The notes under the pieces: model-generated
Seen by the model: only the letters and a program-made list of their open reading frames with translations
The model's database searches: none
What the model was told of the DNA's origin: nothing
DNA from: Acidimicrobiia bacterium
Lineage (GTDB): Bacteria > Actinomycetota > Acidimicrobiia > Spongiisociales > UBA5794
Reading direction: 5' to 3'
Assembly: GCA_013003395.1 (NCBI GenBank)
Contig: JABDJC010000064.1
Location: 1 to 47,456, forward strand
Length of the DNA: 47,456 bases
Position numbers and translations under genes: made by a program
Shown here: positions 7,319 through 16,256 of the stretch, piece after piece
Position numbering within the stretch: position 1 is the stretch's first letter
Layout: each line of letters begins with the position of its first letter

Positions 7319-8797
7319 GTGAATTCACCGCCCGACCATTCGGACGCCGTAACGAGGCGCGCCACGCGCTGGAAATCGTTCTGGGTCGCCATGAGCATTG
7401 CGCTGCTCGTCGTCGGCGCGCCGCTGTGGTTCTCGAACATCTACGGAACCAACCGCATCGCTACCAACGCCTTGACGCTGCACTGGACCAACTCGGCCGT
7501 CGCCGCCGGTTCAGCAGTCAGATCCGCAGATGCTCAGGCCATCTTCTTCGGAGTCGACTTCTATCTCGAAGCCGCCAGCCAAGAGGCGTTCGATTCGGCC
7601 CTCGAAGAAGCACGCCGAACGATCGCAGATCTCGAGGCGGTCATCGAGGCGGCGCCCGAGAGCATCGTTGAAGACAGTCCGCAAGCCCTCGTCGAGATCA
7701 AAGGTCTCGCCGCCCATGCAACCAACGTGCTCGACCTCGTCGAGAGTGGAGAGATCGAATCGGCGGTCGACTACCGCTCTGGACAATTCGAGCCGCACTT
7801 TCAGATCGCAATGAGCGAACTCGGAACGATTCAGGAGTCGGTCAAGTCACAGGTGCAAGACGGCGAGTCCCTGTCGGGATGGTTGAGCGGCGTGACGACG
7901 CTCTTCGTGACGCTCCTCGTGCCGGCAGCCGCGGTGTACGCGTACAGCAGAATCGCCCGGCGCCAGGTCCGAGAGCGGGAAGCCAAGTACGAGGTGCGGC
8001 TCGAGACGGATCGGCAGCTCCTCGAGTCCAAAGACGAGTTCATTGCGAGCATCTCGCACGAACTGAGAACCCCGCTCACCAGCATCGTTGGCTTCACTGA
8101 CATTCTGCTGGAGGACGACATCGATCCGACGGAAGGCCATGAGTTGCTCATGCTCGTCGGCAAGGAAGCCGCAGAACTCCAGCGCATGGTGGAAGACCTG
8201 CTCACTGCGGCGCGGCTCGATGCCTCGGCGCTCAACTTCGAATTCGAGGACGTCACAATCCGTGACGAGATCAAGGCCGTTGCGGATCCGCTACAGCGTG
8301 CGGGCCACTCGGTCGCCGTCAACGGCGTCTCGGCGACGGTCGTTGCCGATCGCACAAGGTTGCGTCAGGTGTTGCGGAATCTCATGTCGAATGCGGTGCG
8401 CCATGGTGGGCCAATCATCGAGGTTCTCGGTGAAGTGGTCGACGACAAATACCGGATCTCGGTGTCCGACAACGGTGAAGGTGTGGGCGATGAGGTTGTT
8501 GAACGCTTGTTCCAGCGCTTCGTCCACGATGGCAAGGCTTCTGTCGTCGGTGGCAGCGTCGGCCTCGGCCTCGCGATCGCCCGTTCGCTCGCCGCGGAAA
8601 TGGGTGGTGACCTCAGGTACGAGCGGGTTGACGGCTGGACCGTGTTCACGTTTGAACTCGAATTGGTTTCGATCGATCCGCTGGTGGTCTCGCTGTCCGA
8701 CATCGAGTCAGATGACGACGCCAAGCCATTGCTGACCCAGTCAGCCGAAGACGCGCCGATCATCGACGAGCGGTCGCGGGCAGAGGTGGATTCATGA
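7319..8797 (+). CDS. Orphan membrane sensor histidine kinase
   Basis: Two-component sensor kinase. With the GTG start at 7319 the first membrane helix is at about residues 22-40, an extracytoplasmic helical sensor region spans 42-185, the second helix is at 187-208, and a HisKA domain follows with the phospho-acceptor His247 in ISHELRTPLTS. The HATPase domain has the N box (NLMSNAVRHGG), G1 (DNGEGVG) and G2 (GLGLAIARS). A short acidic tail follows. The start is uncertain: TTG at 7262 would lie inside the palindrome, and an ATG at 7391 would cut into the first helix. No response regulator is nearby. The stop overlaps the next gene by 4 bases (ATGA), so the kinase and the surface protein should be made together. 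Confidence 0.9.
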   Translation: MNSPPDHSDAVTRRATRWKSFWVAMSIALLVVGAPLWFSNIYGTNRIATNALTLHWTNSAVAAGSAVRSADAQAIFFGVDFYLEAASQEAFDSALEEARRTIADLEAVIEAAPESIVEDSPQALVEIKGLAAHATNVLDLVESGEIESAVDYRSGQFEPHFQIAMSELGTIQESVKSQVQDGESLSGWLSGVTTLFVTLLVPAAAVYAYSRIARRQVREREAKYEVRLETDRQLLESKDEFIASISHELRTPLTSIVGFTDILLEDDIDPTEGHELLMLVGKEAAELQRMVEDLLTAARLDASALNFEFEDVTIRDEIKAVADPLQRAGHSVAVNGVSATVVADRTRLRQVLRNLMSNAVRHGGPIIEVLGEVVDDKYRISVSDNGEGVGDEVVERLFQRFVHDGKASVVGGSVGLGLAIARSLAAEMGGDLRYERVDGWTVFTFELELVSIDPLVVSLSDIESDDDAKPLLTQSAEDAPIIDERSRAEVDS

Positions 8798-10116
8798 GGA
8801 GTACACGCACCAAGTTCAAGCGAACGACTGCGACCGTCATTCTGGCGTTTCTCGTAACCGCGGTCCCGGGAGCGTATGCACAGCAGTCCACGTCTGTCGT
8901 CACTGCAAGCGACAACTTCGAAACGGTGAACTACAAGGGCAGCACCGGCACCGAGCGGTGGGCCAAGCCGTGGCGCGAGATTGGCGAGCGCGATGGTCAC
9001 AAGAAGGGTGCCGTCCGAACTGTGGCGGATGCCACCTGTGATGGATCGGCGTGTCTGCTGATCGACGGTGGCACGGCTGGGTTCTCGGGCAGTCGAGGTG
9101 TCTTCCGAAGCGTGAAGCTCGGAGACGACATCAGCTCTGGGACGTTGCGGCTCGACTACTCGCGTGTGGCCGGCGCCGGTTCGCTACAGATCGCGCTCTC
9201 CGGCAACGGTGGCGCTACCTACACGACGGTGGCAACCGTCAGCTTGAACCGAACCGACTCGGGGATGAAGTCGATCAATGTCGATGCCGGGGATATGCTC
9301 GGTGATGGCACAGTGGTCCGTTTTCTTGCCGTTGATTTTTCCGCTGGCACACAGGTCTATATCGATGACGTTTTGGTGACTGCGGTCGAGACTCCCGTGA
9401 CCACTACGACGACAACATCTACGACGACCACGCTGCCGCCTGGACCGACCACCACCACGATCACGGCTCCGCCACCGACCACGACGACATCACGTCCACC
9501 GCGCCCAACGACCACGACAACCACGGCTCCGCCACCCACGACGACCACGACGAAACCGCCGACGACGACTACGACTACAGAGCAGCCAGGACCGACGACG
9601 ACAACGACGAAGGCTCCGTCGACGACGACCACGACGCTGCCTCCGAGTTTGGGTCAGCCAGGCGGCGTCACGACCTCGACCACATCGGCGCCGACAACCT
9701 CGACGTCAACGGCGACCTCCACAAGCACCACCACGACCACCACGTCGACTACCACGACGACGCTGGCGCCGACACCGATCGACGTTCAGGCAGGCGGCCT
9801 CACGGGACTCCCGCCCGAGGGCGCAGCAGGACTGGGTCTCACGAGTGACGAGCTGGCCGAGTATCTGAGCAAGTCATCACTCGTGATTCGCAGCGCGCCG
9901 GCGGTCATTGCCGACAACCTGCTTCCAGAGCTGTCCTCTCCGGTTCTGACACCGCTGGAAGGGCTCTCGATCGGCGTGAGCACAAGTGTCGAGAACCTGC
10001 AGGGGACGTCACTCTCGGCGCTGATTCTGGGGCTGCTCGTCGCCTGGCTCGGCATACGCGGCATCGACTATCGCTCCCGTAGCGGTGGCGCGCCGAAAAG
10101 CCGACTCCCGGCCTGA
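8794..10116 (+). CDS. Secreted surface protein with Thr/Pro stalk and C-terminal membrane anchor
   Basis: Protein of 440 residues. It has a Sec signal peptide (about residues 1-29, ending AYAQ), then a probable beta-sandwich domain at about 30-200, a Thr/Pro-rich low-complexity stalk at about 200-330, a folded-looking region, and a single membrane helix (about 408-425) followed by a short basic tail. The layout resembles a wall-spanning anchored receptor or adhesin. No sortase motif is seen. The beta domain contains a pair of Cys residues (about residues 80-85) flanking Asp-Gly-Ser-Ala. It is translationally coupled to the upstream histidine kinase through an ATGA overlap, so a role in presenting or sensing an external signal for that kinase is plausible but unproven. 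Confidence 0.75.
   Translation: MRSTRTKFKRTTATVILAFLVTAVPGAYAQQSTSVVTASDNFETVNYKGSTGTERWAKPWREIGERDGHKKGAVRTVADATCDGSACLLIDGGTAGFSGSRGVFRSVKLGDDISSGTLRLDYSRVAGAGSLQIALSGNGGATYTTVATVSLNRTDSGMKSINVDAGDMLGDGTVVRFLAVDFSAGTQVYIDDVLVTAVETPVTTTTTTSTTTTLPPGPTTTTITAPPPTTTTSRPPRPTTTTTTAPPPTTTTTKPPTTTTTTEQPGPTTTTTKAPSTTTTTLPPSLGQPGGVTTSTTSAPTTSTSTATSTSTTTTTTSTTTTTLAPTPIDVQAGGLTGLPPEGAAGLGLTSDELAEYLSKSSLVIRSAPAVIADNLLPELSSPVLTPLEGLSIGVSTSVENLQGTSLSALILGLLVAWLGIRGIDYRSRSGGAPKSRLPA
9400..9772. repeat. Low-complexity ACG/ACC-rich tract encoding the Thr/Pro stalk
   Basis: Irregular tandem runs of ACN codons, mostly ACG and ACC with some CCG, inside the surface-protein gene. The tract is prone to slippage and to assembly collapse, so its exact length should be treated with care. 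Confidence 0.8.
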
Positions 10117-10120
10117 AGAG

Positions 10121-10942
10121 TCACTCTCCGGTGAAGTCGGGAGCACGCTTTTCGAGGTGAGCCGCGATAGCTTCGTTGAGATCCGCCGAGTGGAGATGAG
10201 CCGCATTCCACAAGGCGACATAGTCCAAGCCTTCGTCGACCGTTCTGCCGTCGTTGGCCCTCAGGACGGTCTTGACTCCCTGCACAACGATTGGGCTGTT
10301 GGCAGCGATCTGTTGAGCGAGGCTGCTCGCTTCCTTGTGCAGCCTGTCGACGTCTTCGTACAGATGAGTGACCAGGCGCATTTCTTTGGCTTCGTCGGCG
10401 CTGACATCTCGACCGGTGAACGCGAGCTCAGCCACCCATCCCGGATCGACGATCCGCGGGAGTCGTTGCAGTGTCCCCATGTCGGCCACTATCGCCAGCT
10501 TGGTTTCGCGTACCGAAAACACGGCATCTTGGGAGGCAAGGCGGATGTCGCAAGCGGTGATGAGATCGATCGCCCCACCTATGCACCAACCATGAACGGC
10601 AGCGATAACCGGCTTGGGGCACTCGGCGACCGATGACGTGGCGCGTTGCATCTTCTTGATATCGGCGAGGAGCGCTGCGCTACTGCCGGCGCGACTGCTC
10701 CCTTGCGGTGCCAGAACCGTTGGTCCGAAGTCGAGGAGGTCCAAACCAACACTGAACGCGCTGCCTCTCCCGGCGATGACTACGGCCCGAACCTCTGGGT
10801 CGTCTGCCAAAGCTTCCATGATTGGAGGCAGGTCGTCCCAGAACGCTTTGTTCATCGCGTTCAACTTGTCGGGTCGATCCAGCCACACAGTTGCGACGTG
10901 GTCGGAGATCTCGACGCTGAGTACTTCTGATGTTGGAGTCAT
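10121..10942 (-). CDS. Enoyl-CoA hydratase/isomerase family, dienoyl-CoA isomerase-like
   Basis: Crotonase-fold protein of 273 residues. The oxyanion-hole segments are AGRGSAFSVGLDL and the HGWCIGGAIDL stretch. The catalytic region reads ETKLAIVAD followed by MGTLQRLP. The Glu and Asp eight residues apart plus GTLQRLP match the delta(3,5)-delta(2,4)-dienoyl-CoA isomerase (ECH1) subgroup, which moves double bonds during breakdown of unsaturated fatty acids. The frame is open upstream to 11053, but that start would overlap the MFS gene. The ATG at 10942 fits better: it lies 22 bases after the MFS stop and has a TAGATT box 7 nt upstream. Pathway partners are not in the window. Confidence 0.87.
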   Translation of the reverse strand: MTPTSEVLSVEISDHVATVWLDRPDKLNAMNKAFWDDLPPIMEALADDPEVRAVVIAGRGSAFSVGLDLLDFGPTVLAPQGSSRAGSSAALLADIKKMQRATSSVAECPKPVIAAVHGWCIGGAIDLITACDIRLASQDAVFSVRETKLAIVADMGTLQRLPRIVDPGWVAELAFTGRDVSADEAKEMRLVTHLYEDVDRLHKEASSLAQQIAANSPIVVQGVKTVLRANDGRTVDEGLDYVALWNAAHLHSADLNEAIAAHLEKRAPDFTGE

Positions 10943-10949
10943 GGGTCGG

Positions 10950-10955
10950 AATCTA
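10950..10955 (-). promoter_or_regulatory. Candidate -10 box of the crotonase gene
   Basis: TAGATT on the minus strand ends 7 nt before the SD-less ATG at 10942, just after the stop of the MFS gene. It suggests separate, leaderless transcription of the crotonase. Confidence 0.42.
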
Positions 10956-10964
10956 GCGAGTACC

Positions 10965-12194
10965 TCAGCCACGACCTCCTGCCAGCGCTGCCGATTCGGA
11001 CGAGCCCCTGAGCCGAGCCATCGCCGCGATACCGAGGATCGGTCCGATGGCAAGAATCGGAAATGCCCATTGCCAACCCCATAGGTCGGCGAGCAACGGG
11101 ACGCCTCTGATGGTCACGAGGGTGAGAAGGAAGCCGACGGCGGTTTGGAGAGTCAGCGCGGTGCCACGTTCGGCGTCGGCAGCGGTCTCGGTGACGATGG
11201 CAGAGAACTGTGCCGAGTCGGCAACGACCGTGAATCCCCAGACGACGAACAAGGTGACCACGATGACCGGTGGCGCACCGAAAACGAGAGGAGAAGCGAG
11301 GGCGCATCCGCCCGATACCGCCATCGCCCCTCCAGCGACGATCGTTCGGCCGTATCGATCGGCCCAACTACCAGCTGCCCAGGCACCTATCCCACCGACA
11401 GCGATCACAACGAATGTTGCATTCGAGACCCATGCTGTCGACGAGCCCGAGGCCCTGGCGGATGCCGCCAAGAAGACCGCAGTCCACGTCCACATCGCGT
11501 ACAGCTCCCACATGTGACCCAGGTAGCCGTAGGTCGCCAGTCGCACGCCGCGGTTTCGCAAGACGCTGCCTATCCGATTCCATGCAAAGCGGCTCGGTGC
11601 GGTTTCGTGCGGTCCGTCGGTGACCACCACGGCCATGACGACGACGCCAACGATGGCCAACGCCGACGCTCCGAGAACGACGCCTTGCCAGTCGACGCCG
11701 AGACCCCTGATGAGATGGGGACCGGCACTCCCCACAGTGAGCGCGCCCACCAAGACTCCAAGGGCCATGCCTCGCCCCTTCGTGAACCAGCCGGCCATCA
11801 CTTTGAGTCCGCTGGGGTAGACACCGGCGAGAGCCACGCCAGTCAGCAATCGCAGCGTGAGCGCGACCGCAAACGAGTCCCCGTCAACCATGACCAGCGA
11901 GCCGTTCACCGCTGCCCCGAAAAGTCCCGCCACGACAAAGAGGCGGCGGCTCGGGACGAGGTCGGCCAGGTTGGCGACGGCAGAGCCGAGCGCACCGAGG
12001 ACGAATCCGATCTGAACTGCAAGGGTCAATGCGGCAGTGCCCCCTGAATCGAGGCTCCACACCTCCTCGAGTTGGGGTGCGACGGCGGCCGCCGAGAACC
12101 AGAGGGTGAGAACCAGCAGCTGGCTCCCCGCGATCCCGATGAGGGCGCGCCGTTGTGTCGGTGAGGTCGAGAAGCGTGCTGTTGATGAGACCAC
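10965..12194 (-). CDS. Major facilitator superfamily transporter
   Basis: Membrane transporter of 409 residues with about 12 predicted hydrophobic helices in two six-helix halves. A conserved loop between helices 2 and 3 reads ADLVPSRRLF, and a positive loop GSWADRYGRT sits at the matching place in the second half, both typical of MFS proteins. It resembles the NarK/CynX branch of MFS permeases, but no substrate can be assigned. The GTG start at 12194 has no clear ribosome-binding site. The gene is followed by the crotonase gene, which might hint at an organic-acid substrate, but the link is weak. Confidence 0.85.
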   Translation of the reverse strand: MVSSTARFSTSPTQRRALIGIAGSQLLVLTLWFSAAAVAPQLEEVWSLDSGGTAALTLAVQIGFVLGALGSAVANLADLVPSRRLFVVAGLFGAAVNGSLVMVDGDSFAVALTLRLLTGVALAGVYPSGLKVMAGWFTKGRGMALGVLVGALTVGSAGPHLIRGLGVDWQGVVLGASALAIVGVVVMAVVVTDGPHETAPSRFAWNRIGSVLRNRGVRLATYGYLGHMWELYAMWTWTAVFLAASARASGSSTAWVSNATFVVIAVGGIGAWAAGSWADRYGRTIVAGGAMAVSGGCALASPLVFGAPPVIVVTLFVVWGFTVVADSAQFSAIVTETAADAERGTALTLQTAVGFLLTLVTIRGVPLLADLWGWQWAFPILAIGPILGIAAMARLRGSSESAALAGGRG

Positions 12195-12288
12195 ATGGGC
12201 GTAACCGAGTCGATTGGCCCGCCATTCCTGCGATACTCGCTGCTTCCGAGAAGCCGCAGTGACGCGGACTCATAGCTGTGGAGCGTCG

Positions 12289-12744
12289 ATGGCCAAGAAG
12301 GTCCGCCAGAAACCCACCATCGGGTGGCGCGAGTGGGCTGCAATGCCTGCGTTTGGGGTAGAAGCCATCAAGGCCAAGATCGACACCGGAGCCCGGACGA
12401 GCGCGCTGCACGCCTACGGACTCAAGACCAAGTCGGTCGACGACCACACCATCGCCTTCTTCGAGATTCACCCCATCCAGCGGTCGGCAGCGAAGCCCGT
12501 TGCCGTCGAAGTGCCGATCTCGGGATGGCGCACCGTCACGTCATCGAATGGTGTCAGCGAGTCCCGGCCCTTCATCGTCACCCCGATCACGATCGGTGCA
12601 CTCACCTGGGACATCGAGGTGACTCTTGCTCGTCGCGACGAGATGGGGTTTAGGCTCCTCCTGGGTCGCCAGGCGGTTCGAAGGAGATTCCTCATCGACC
12701 CTGGCCGTTCATTTCTCACTCCCAGGTCACCGAAAGAAGACTGA
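12289..12744 (+). CDS. Retropepsin-like / 'ATP-dependent zinc protease' family protein (RimB type)
   Basis: Small cytoplasmic protein of 151 residues of the family once named ATP-dependent zinc protease and now seen as retropepsin-like. The hallmark AKIDTGARTSAL is at residues 29-40, with Asp32 as the likely catalytic aspartate, and MGFRLLLGRQAVRRRFLIDP follows near the C-terminus. In Pseudomonas the homologue RimB acts on glutamate tails added by RimK. Here it lies 6 bases upstream of a RimK gene, which supports the same partnership. GGAG lies about 5 nt before the ATG. An in-frame ATG 25 codons upstream gives an extension without family similarity and is rejected. Confidence 0.85.
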   Translation: MAKKVRQKPTIGWREWAAMPAFGVEAIKAKIDTGARTSALHAYGLKTKSVDDHTIAFFEIHPIQRSAAKPVAVEVPISGWRTVTSSNGVSESRPFIVTPITIGALTWDIEVTLARRDEMGFRLLLGRQAVRRRFLIDPGRSFLTPRSPKED

Positions 12745-12750
12745 TCGACC

Positions 12751-13626
12751 ATGCGCATTGCAGTGTTGTCGCGGCAGTCGTCGCTGTATTCCACCAGTCG
12801 CCTGGTGGAGGCAGGTCGCGACAGGGGACACGACGTTCGAGTGGTCGACTACCTGCGCTGCTACATGGACATCACTTCGCGCAAGCCGGCCATCATCTAC
12901 CAGGGCGAGAAGCTGTCGTTCGACGCGATCATTCCACGCATCGGAGCGACCTACACGTTCTACGGGGCCGCCGTGGTTCGCCAGTTCGAGATCATGAACG
13001 TCTACACCCCTGCAACGGCGGACGCGATATCGCGAGCGCGCGACAAGCTCCGATCGCTGCAAGTTCTCGCGCAACGCGGCATCGGTATGCCCGTCACCAG
13101 CTTTGCGCATTCCACCAAGGACATCGATGGTCTGATCGACGTGGTCGGTGGCGCGCCTTTGGTCGTCAAGCTGCTCGAGGGCACCCAAGGCGTCGGAGTG
13201 GTGCTTGCAGAGACCCACAAGGCTGCAGAATCGGTCATCGCAGCGTTCCGCCAACTCGATGCCAACATCCTCGTACAGGAGTTCGTGGAAGAGGCGAAAG
13301 GTGCCGACATCCGCGTGCTGGTTGTCGGCGGGAAAGTGGTCGCCGCAATGGAGCGCACTGCCGGCATTGGTGAGTTCCGAGCGAACTTGCATCGTGGAGC
13401 CAAGGCATCTCCTCGGACGCTCGACGCACAAGAGACCGAAATCGCCCTGGCAGCCACCAAGGCCATGGGACTCGAGGTGGCAGGCGTGGACATGTTGGAA
13501 TCGGCGCACGGCCCGGTCGTGATCGAGGTGAATGCCTCACCCGGATTGGAAGGTATCGAAACGTCCTCGGGAGTTGATGTCGCGAAATCGGTGATCGAAC
13601 TCATCGAACGAAAGGTTGCTCCATGA
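12751..13626 (+). CDS. rimK: RimK-family alpha-L-glutamate ligase
   Basis: ATP-grasp ligase of 291 residues, close to the 300 of E. coli RimK. RimK adds glutamate residues to the C-terminus of ribosomal protein S6 and can make poly-glutamate. Seen features are the N-terminal [36 protein letters not shown], the ATP-binding [11 protein letters not shown] loop, [15 protein letters not shown], and the metal-binding [14 protein letters not shown] near the end. The final segments match RimK better than the related LysX/ArgX ligases. Its stop overlaps the next ORF by 4 bases, making a three-gene coupled unit with the RimB-like and AstE-like genes. The acceptor protein or molecule is not shown by the sequence. 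Confidence 0.92.
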   Translation: MRIAVLSRQSSLYSTSRLVEAGRDRGHDVRVVDYLRCYMDITSRKPAIIYQGEKLSFDAIIPRIGATYTFYGAAVVRQFEIMNVYTPATADAISRARDKLRSLQVLAQRGIGMPVTSFAHSTKDIDGLIDVVGGAPLVVKLLEGTQGVGVVLAETHKAAESVIAAFRQLDANILVQEFVEEAKGADIRVLVVGGKVVAAMERTAGIGEFRANLHRGAKASPRTLDAQETEIALAATKAMGLEVAGVDMLESAHGPVVIEVNASPGLEGIETSSGVDVAKSVIELIERKVAP

Positions 13627-14582
13627 GCGCCAAGCTCACCGTCGGTGGCGAAGCGGTTGGCCGAGGGCGGAAGGTCACGATTGCACTTCCGATCACCCGA
13701 CTACCCACGGGTGGAGCGATGACCGTACCGATCATTGCGATCAACGGGCGGTTCGACGGACCGCGTGTCTGGCTCAGCGCGGCGGTTCACGGCGACGAAC
13801 TCAACGGCATAGAAATCGTTCGTGCGGTCGTGGACGCACTCAGTGCGAAGACGCTCAAAGGAACGCTCATCGCCGCGCCTGTCGTCAACCCGTTCGGCCT
13901 GCTCGGCGGCGACCGCTACCTCCCAGACCGTCGAGACCTCAACCGGAGCTTTCCGGGCTCGAAGCGTGGGTCGCTTGCGTCTCGTCTGGCCCATCTCTTC
14001 ATGGAAACCGTCGTGAACGGCAGTGATGTCGGACTCGACCTGCACACCGCATCGAATCACAGAGAAAATCATCCCCAGATCCGAGCGGATCTGGCAGACC
14101 CCAAGACTCGTGCGCTGGCCGAGGCGTTTGCCGCACCGATTCTGATTCAATCGAAGCAACGAGATGGATCGCTCCGCCAAGCGGGGGTGGACGCAGGTCA
14201 ACAGGTCCTGGTCTACGAGGCCGGTGAAGCGATGCGATACGACAGTGCGTCGGTCGAGATCGGTGTCGGCGGGGTGCTGCGGGTGCTCCAGCATCTCGAC
14301 ATGATCACTGAAGCACCGGAAGGTCCACCGGGACCCCCGCACATCGTCACACGAAGCTCATGGGTCAGGGCAAGGCGGGGCGGACTGCTGTCGACTCGTG
14401 TGGCACTCGGTGACATGGTCGAGAAAGGGGAGACGCTCGGGAGAATCGCCGACACCGTTGGGGGTCGGCCTATGGCGATCAAAGCCAGCACCGCCGGCGT
14501 GGTGCTAGGTATCAACCACTATCCGGTGATCAACAAGGGCGATGCCGTGGCACATGTCGGTGAGATCGCAACGTCGGACTAG
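13623..14582 (+). CDS. Succinylglutamate desuccinylase / aspartoacylase family zinc hydrolase
   Basis: Zinc-dependent deacylase of 319 residues. Zinc ligands are His56 and Glu59 in HGDE and His141 in LDLHTAS. The substrate-binding [11 protein letters not shown] is at about 102-112. Family members cleave acyl groups from acyl-amino acids (AstE, AspA), and relatives are metallocarboxypeptidase-like. The start overlaps the rimK stop (ATGA), so production is coupled. With RimB and RimK it may remove or recycle glutamyl modifications, or serve an N-acyl-glutamate; both ideas are inference. Its TAG stop overlaps the stop of the convergent MscS-like gene by 3 bases (CTAG). Confidence 0.87.
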   Translation: MSAKLTVGGEAVGRGRKVTIALPITRLPTGGAMTVPIIAINGRFDGPRVWLSAAVHGDELNGIEIVRAVVDALSAKTLKGTLIAAPVVNPFGLLGGDRYLPDRRDLNRSFPGSKRGSLASRLAHLFMETVVNGSDVGLDLHTASNHRENHPQIRADLADPKTRALAEAFAAPILIQSKQRDGSLRQAGVDAGQQVLVYEAGEAMRYDSASVEIGVGGVLRVLQHLDMITEAPEGPPGPPHIVTRSSWVRARRGGLLSTRVALGDMVEKGETLGRIADTVGGRPMAIKASTAGVVLGINHYPVINKGDAVAHVGEIATSD

Positions 14583-15289
14583 TTGCGGGTCGAGAAGCCG
14601 TTCTCGAGTAACGCCGTGTACGGAAGATGAGTGGTGCCGGATTCGCCGGTCACCTCGATGGTCGCCGGATGCATGGCCACCACGGTCCGGGTCTCGGAAT
14701 CGACCGTGACGGTGGTGTCGACGCCGAGGTATCGACTCACGTACCGTCCGGCAGCGATTTCCCTGGCGATGTCCCTGCCACCAAAACCCACCAAGAGGGC
14801 ACTTGCGAGACCGATGGAGCCTCCGAAGACCGCGACGATGACGAGCAGGATCGTGGTGTCGACGCCGAGTTGGGCCAGTGCGAGAACCCCAGCCGCACCG
14901 AGCAATGTCCAACGAACGATTCGTCCGGCGCGAACGACCGCGCGACCCGACGCCTGCTCGAAGGCAAACGAGACCAAGCGGGCTGCCGCTCCCGCGATGG
15001 CGTAGCCGCCGAGAAGAATCAGTCCTGCCGCGAGTAGTCGTGGCGTGTAGTCGAGCAGCTGCCTGGGAAGGCTTTCGAGCGATTCGGGACGGACCAATGA
15101 CGTCGCCACGAGCAGCGACGTCAGAGCGACAATCCAGAAAGTGAAGAGACCGGCGGCGCCGGCCAGGGTCTCATCGGACGGCCGCGTCTGGGACCGCACG
15201 AGTCGGCGCCGCACGAAGAACCCTGCGGCAGCTCCGACGACGATGCCGCCGCCGATGATGGCCAGTGCAATCACCCAGGGTTCATTCAT
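14579..15289 (-). CDS. MscS-like mechanosensitive channel-family protein
   Basis: Membrane protein of 236 residues with about four to five hydrophobic helices and a C-terminal soluble strand-rich part. The segment from GGRDIAREIAAGRYVSRYLG to the LPYTALLENG stretch matches the start and end of the MscS beta domain, which in MscS channels surrounds the cytoplasmic pore mouth. The large cytoplasmic cage domain of full MscS is missing, so it may be a regulator or a minimal channel. The start overlaps the anti-sigma gene stop by 8 bases, so it belongs to the sigma/anti-sigma operon and probably responds to membrane tension or envelope stress. Confidence 0.72.
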   Translation of the reverse strand: MNEPWVIALAIIGGGIVVGAAAGFFVRRRLVRSQTRPSDETLAGAAGLFTFWIVALTSLLVATSLVRPESLESLPRQLLDYTPRLLAAGLILLGGYAIAGAAARLVSFAFEQASGRAVVRAGRIVRWTLLGAAGVLALAQLGVDTTILLVIVAVFGGSIGLASALLVGFGGRDIAREIAAGRYVSRYLGVDTTVTVDSETRTVVAMHPATIEVTGESGTTHLPYTALLENGFSTRN

Positions 15290-15578
15290 GGTTGGTCCAT
15301 AGCGTGTCGATCGTCCGCCAACCTAGCGAGAACAGGCCGCCGACAGCCGCAATAGCCTCGAATAGTTGGCCTCTGCTTCTCATGCGCGCATCGATCCGTT
15401 CGACCAGTCCTTCAGGTGGCTTGGTCATCGAACGCGCTGCCTCCAGCAACGATTGGTCGAGGCTGGTGAGGTCTTCGAGGCGGGCAGTGCATACATCGCA
15501 GCCCAGAATGTGGTCGTCGGTGCGATGACCGGACTCGAGCCACAGCATGAGGTCGGCGTCCGATCGATGAACGGTCAT
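15282..15578 (-). CDS. Small zinc-type anti-sigma factor
   Basis: Protein of 98 residues with the His-x3-Cys-x2-Cys motif (HILGCDVC, starting at His23) of zinc-binding anti-sigma domains, which hold the cognate ECF sigma factor inactive. A moderately hydrophobic segment at about 72-90 could be a membrane helix or an amphipathic one. It overlaps the sigma-factor stop by 4 bases (ATGA), the usual arrangement for a sigma/anti-sigma pair, and its own stop overlaps the channel-like gene. A redox or zinc-sensing mechanism is possible because of the two Cys residues, but is not proven by the motif. Confidence 0.82.
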   Translation of the reverse strand: MTVHRSDADLMLWLESGHRTDDHILGCDVCTARLEDLTSLDQSLLEAARSMTKPPEGLVERIDARMRSRGQLFEAIAAVGGLFSLGWRTIDTLWTNHE

Positions 15579-16171
15579 GTCGGGTCCCAGTCGGCAAGCG
15601 CGATTGCGAGCTGATGGCGAGCGCGAAACAGGCGAGTCTTGACCGTCGGCAAGGGCACATCCAGGATTCGGGCGATCTCGTCGTAAGGCAAGTCCTCGAT
15701 CTCTCTGAGTGCCAGAACAGACCGACTGAGTTCGTCGAGATCGAACAGGGCTTCGTCGAAAGCGCTGAGGAATGCTGCCGTCATCGCAGAGGACTCGACC
15801 ATCTCGTGCGGCGTGTCCGGCAGCTCAGTCGGATCGTGCGGGGTGTCACGAAGTCTCCGCAGCGTCGAGACTGCGGTGTTGTGCGTGATGCGCAGCAGCC
15901 AGGTCTTGGGGGACGAGTCTCCTCGGAACGTGTCGAGGTGCCGCCACGCCTTGACGATGGATTCTTGGACCACATCCTCTGCCAGCGCATGATCACGCAC
16001 GACCGAGACGGCGACACGGAACATCGCCGCCGCGTGGTTCGTATACAGATCGGTGATGTCGAGAGAAGCGGCACCAGTTGATTCACGATCGCTCGGTTCT
16101 CGAGTCGCGGCATGTTCTTGTTGCGTGGTACGGACGTCGCCAGAGACGTCTGAGTCGCGAATCATTCGCAT
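15575..16171 (-). CDS. ECF-type RNA polymerase sigma factor
   Basis: Sigma-70 family factor of 198 residues with only regions 2 and 4. Region 2 runs from DLYTNHAAAMFRVA through HALAEDVVQESIVKAWRHL and the promoter-melting RGDSSPKTWLLRITHN. Region 4 contains LREIEDLPYDEIARILDVPL and VKTRLFRARHQL, the helix-turn-helix for the -35 element. The frame stays open to 16480, but that part is antisense to the divergent gene. An ATG at 16171 (or 16165) gives a normal length. The anti-sigma and MscS-like genes follow in overlapping frames, so the three form one unit, likely for envelope or osmotic stress. Confidence 0.92.
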   Translation of the reverse strand: MRMIRDSDVSGDVRTTQQEHAATREPSDRESTGAASLDITDLYTNHAAAMFRVAVSVVRDHALAEDVVQESIVKAWRHLDTFRGDSSPKTWLLRITHNTAVSTLRRLRDTPHDPTELPDTPHEMVESSAMTAAFLSAFDEALFDLDELSRSVLALREIEDLPYDEIARILDVPLPTVKTRLFRARHQLAIALADWDPT

Positions 16172-16256
16172 CTTCAGTGCCGCGAGAAGCTCCGCGACTT
16201 GTCGGCCAACTCGTGCGTCCCTAGCTGTGGACAATCCGAAACTCGAGGAGGATCTC

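Noticed and set aside
9400-9772. CRISPR-like or tandem repeat array
   Set aside because: The repeats are irregular ACN codons inside one coding frame, with no constant-length spacers. They encode the Thr/Pro stalk.
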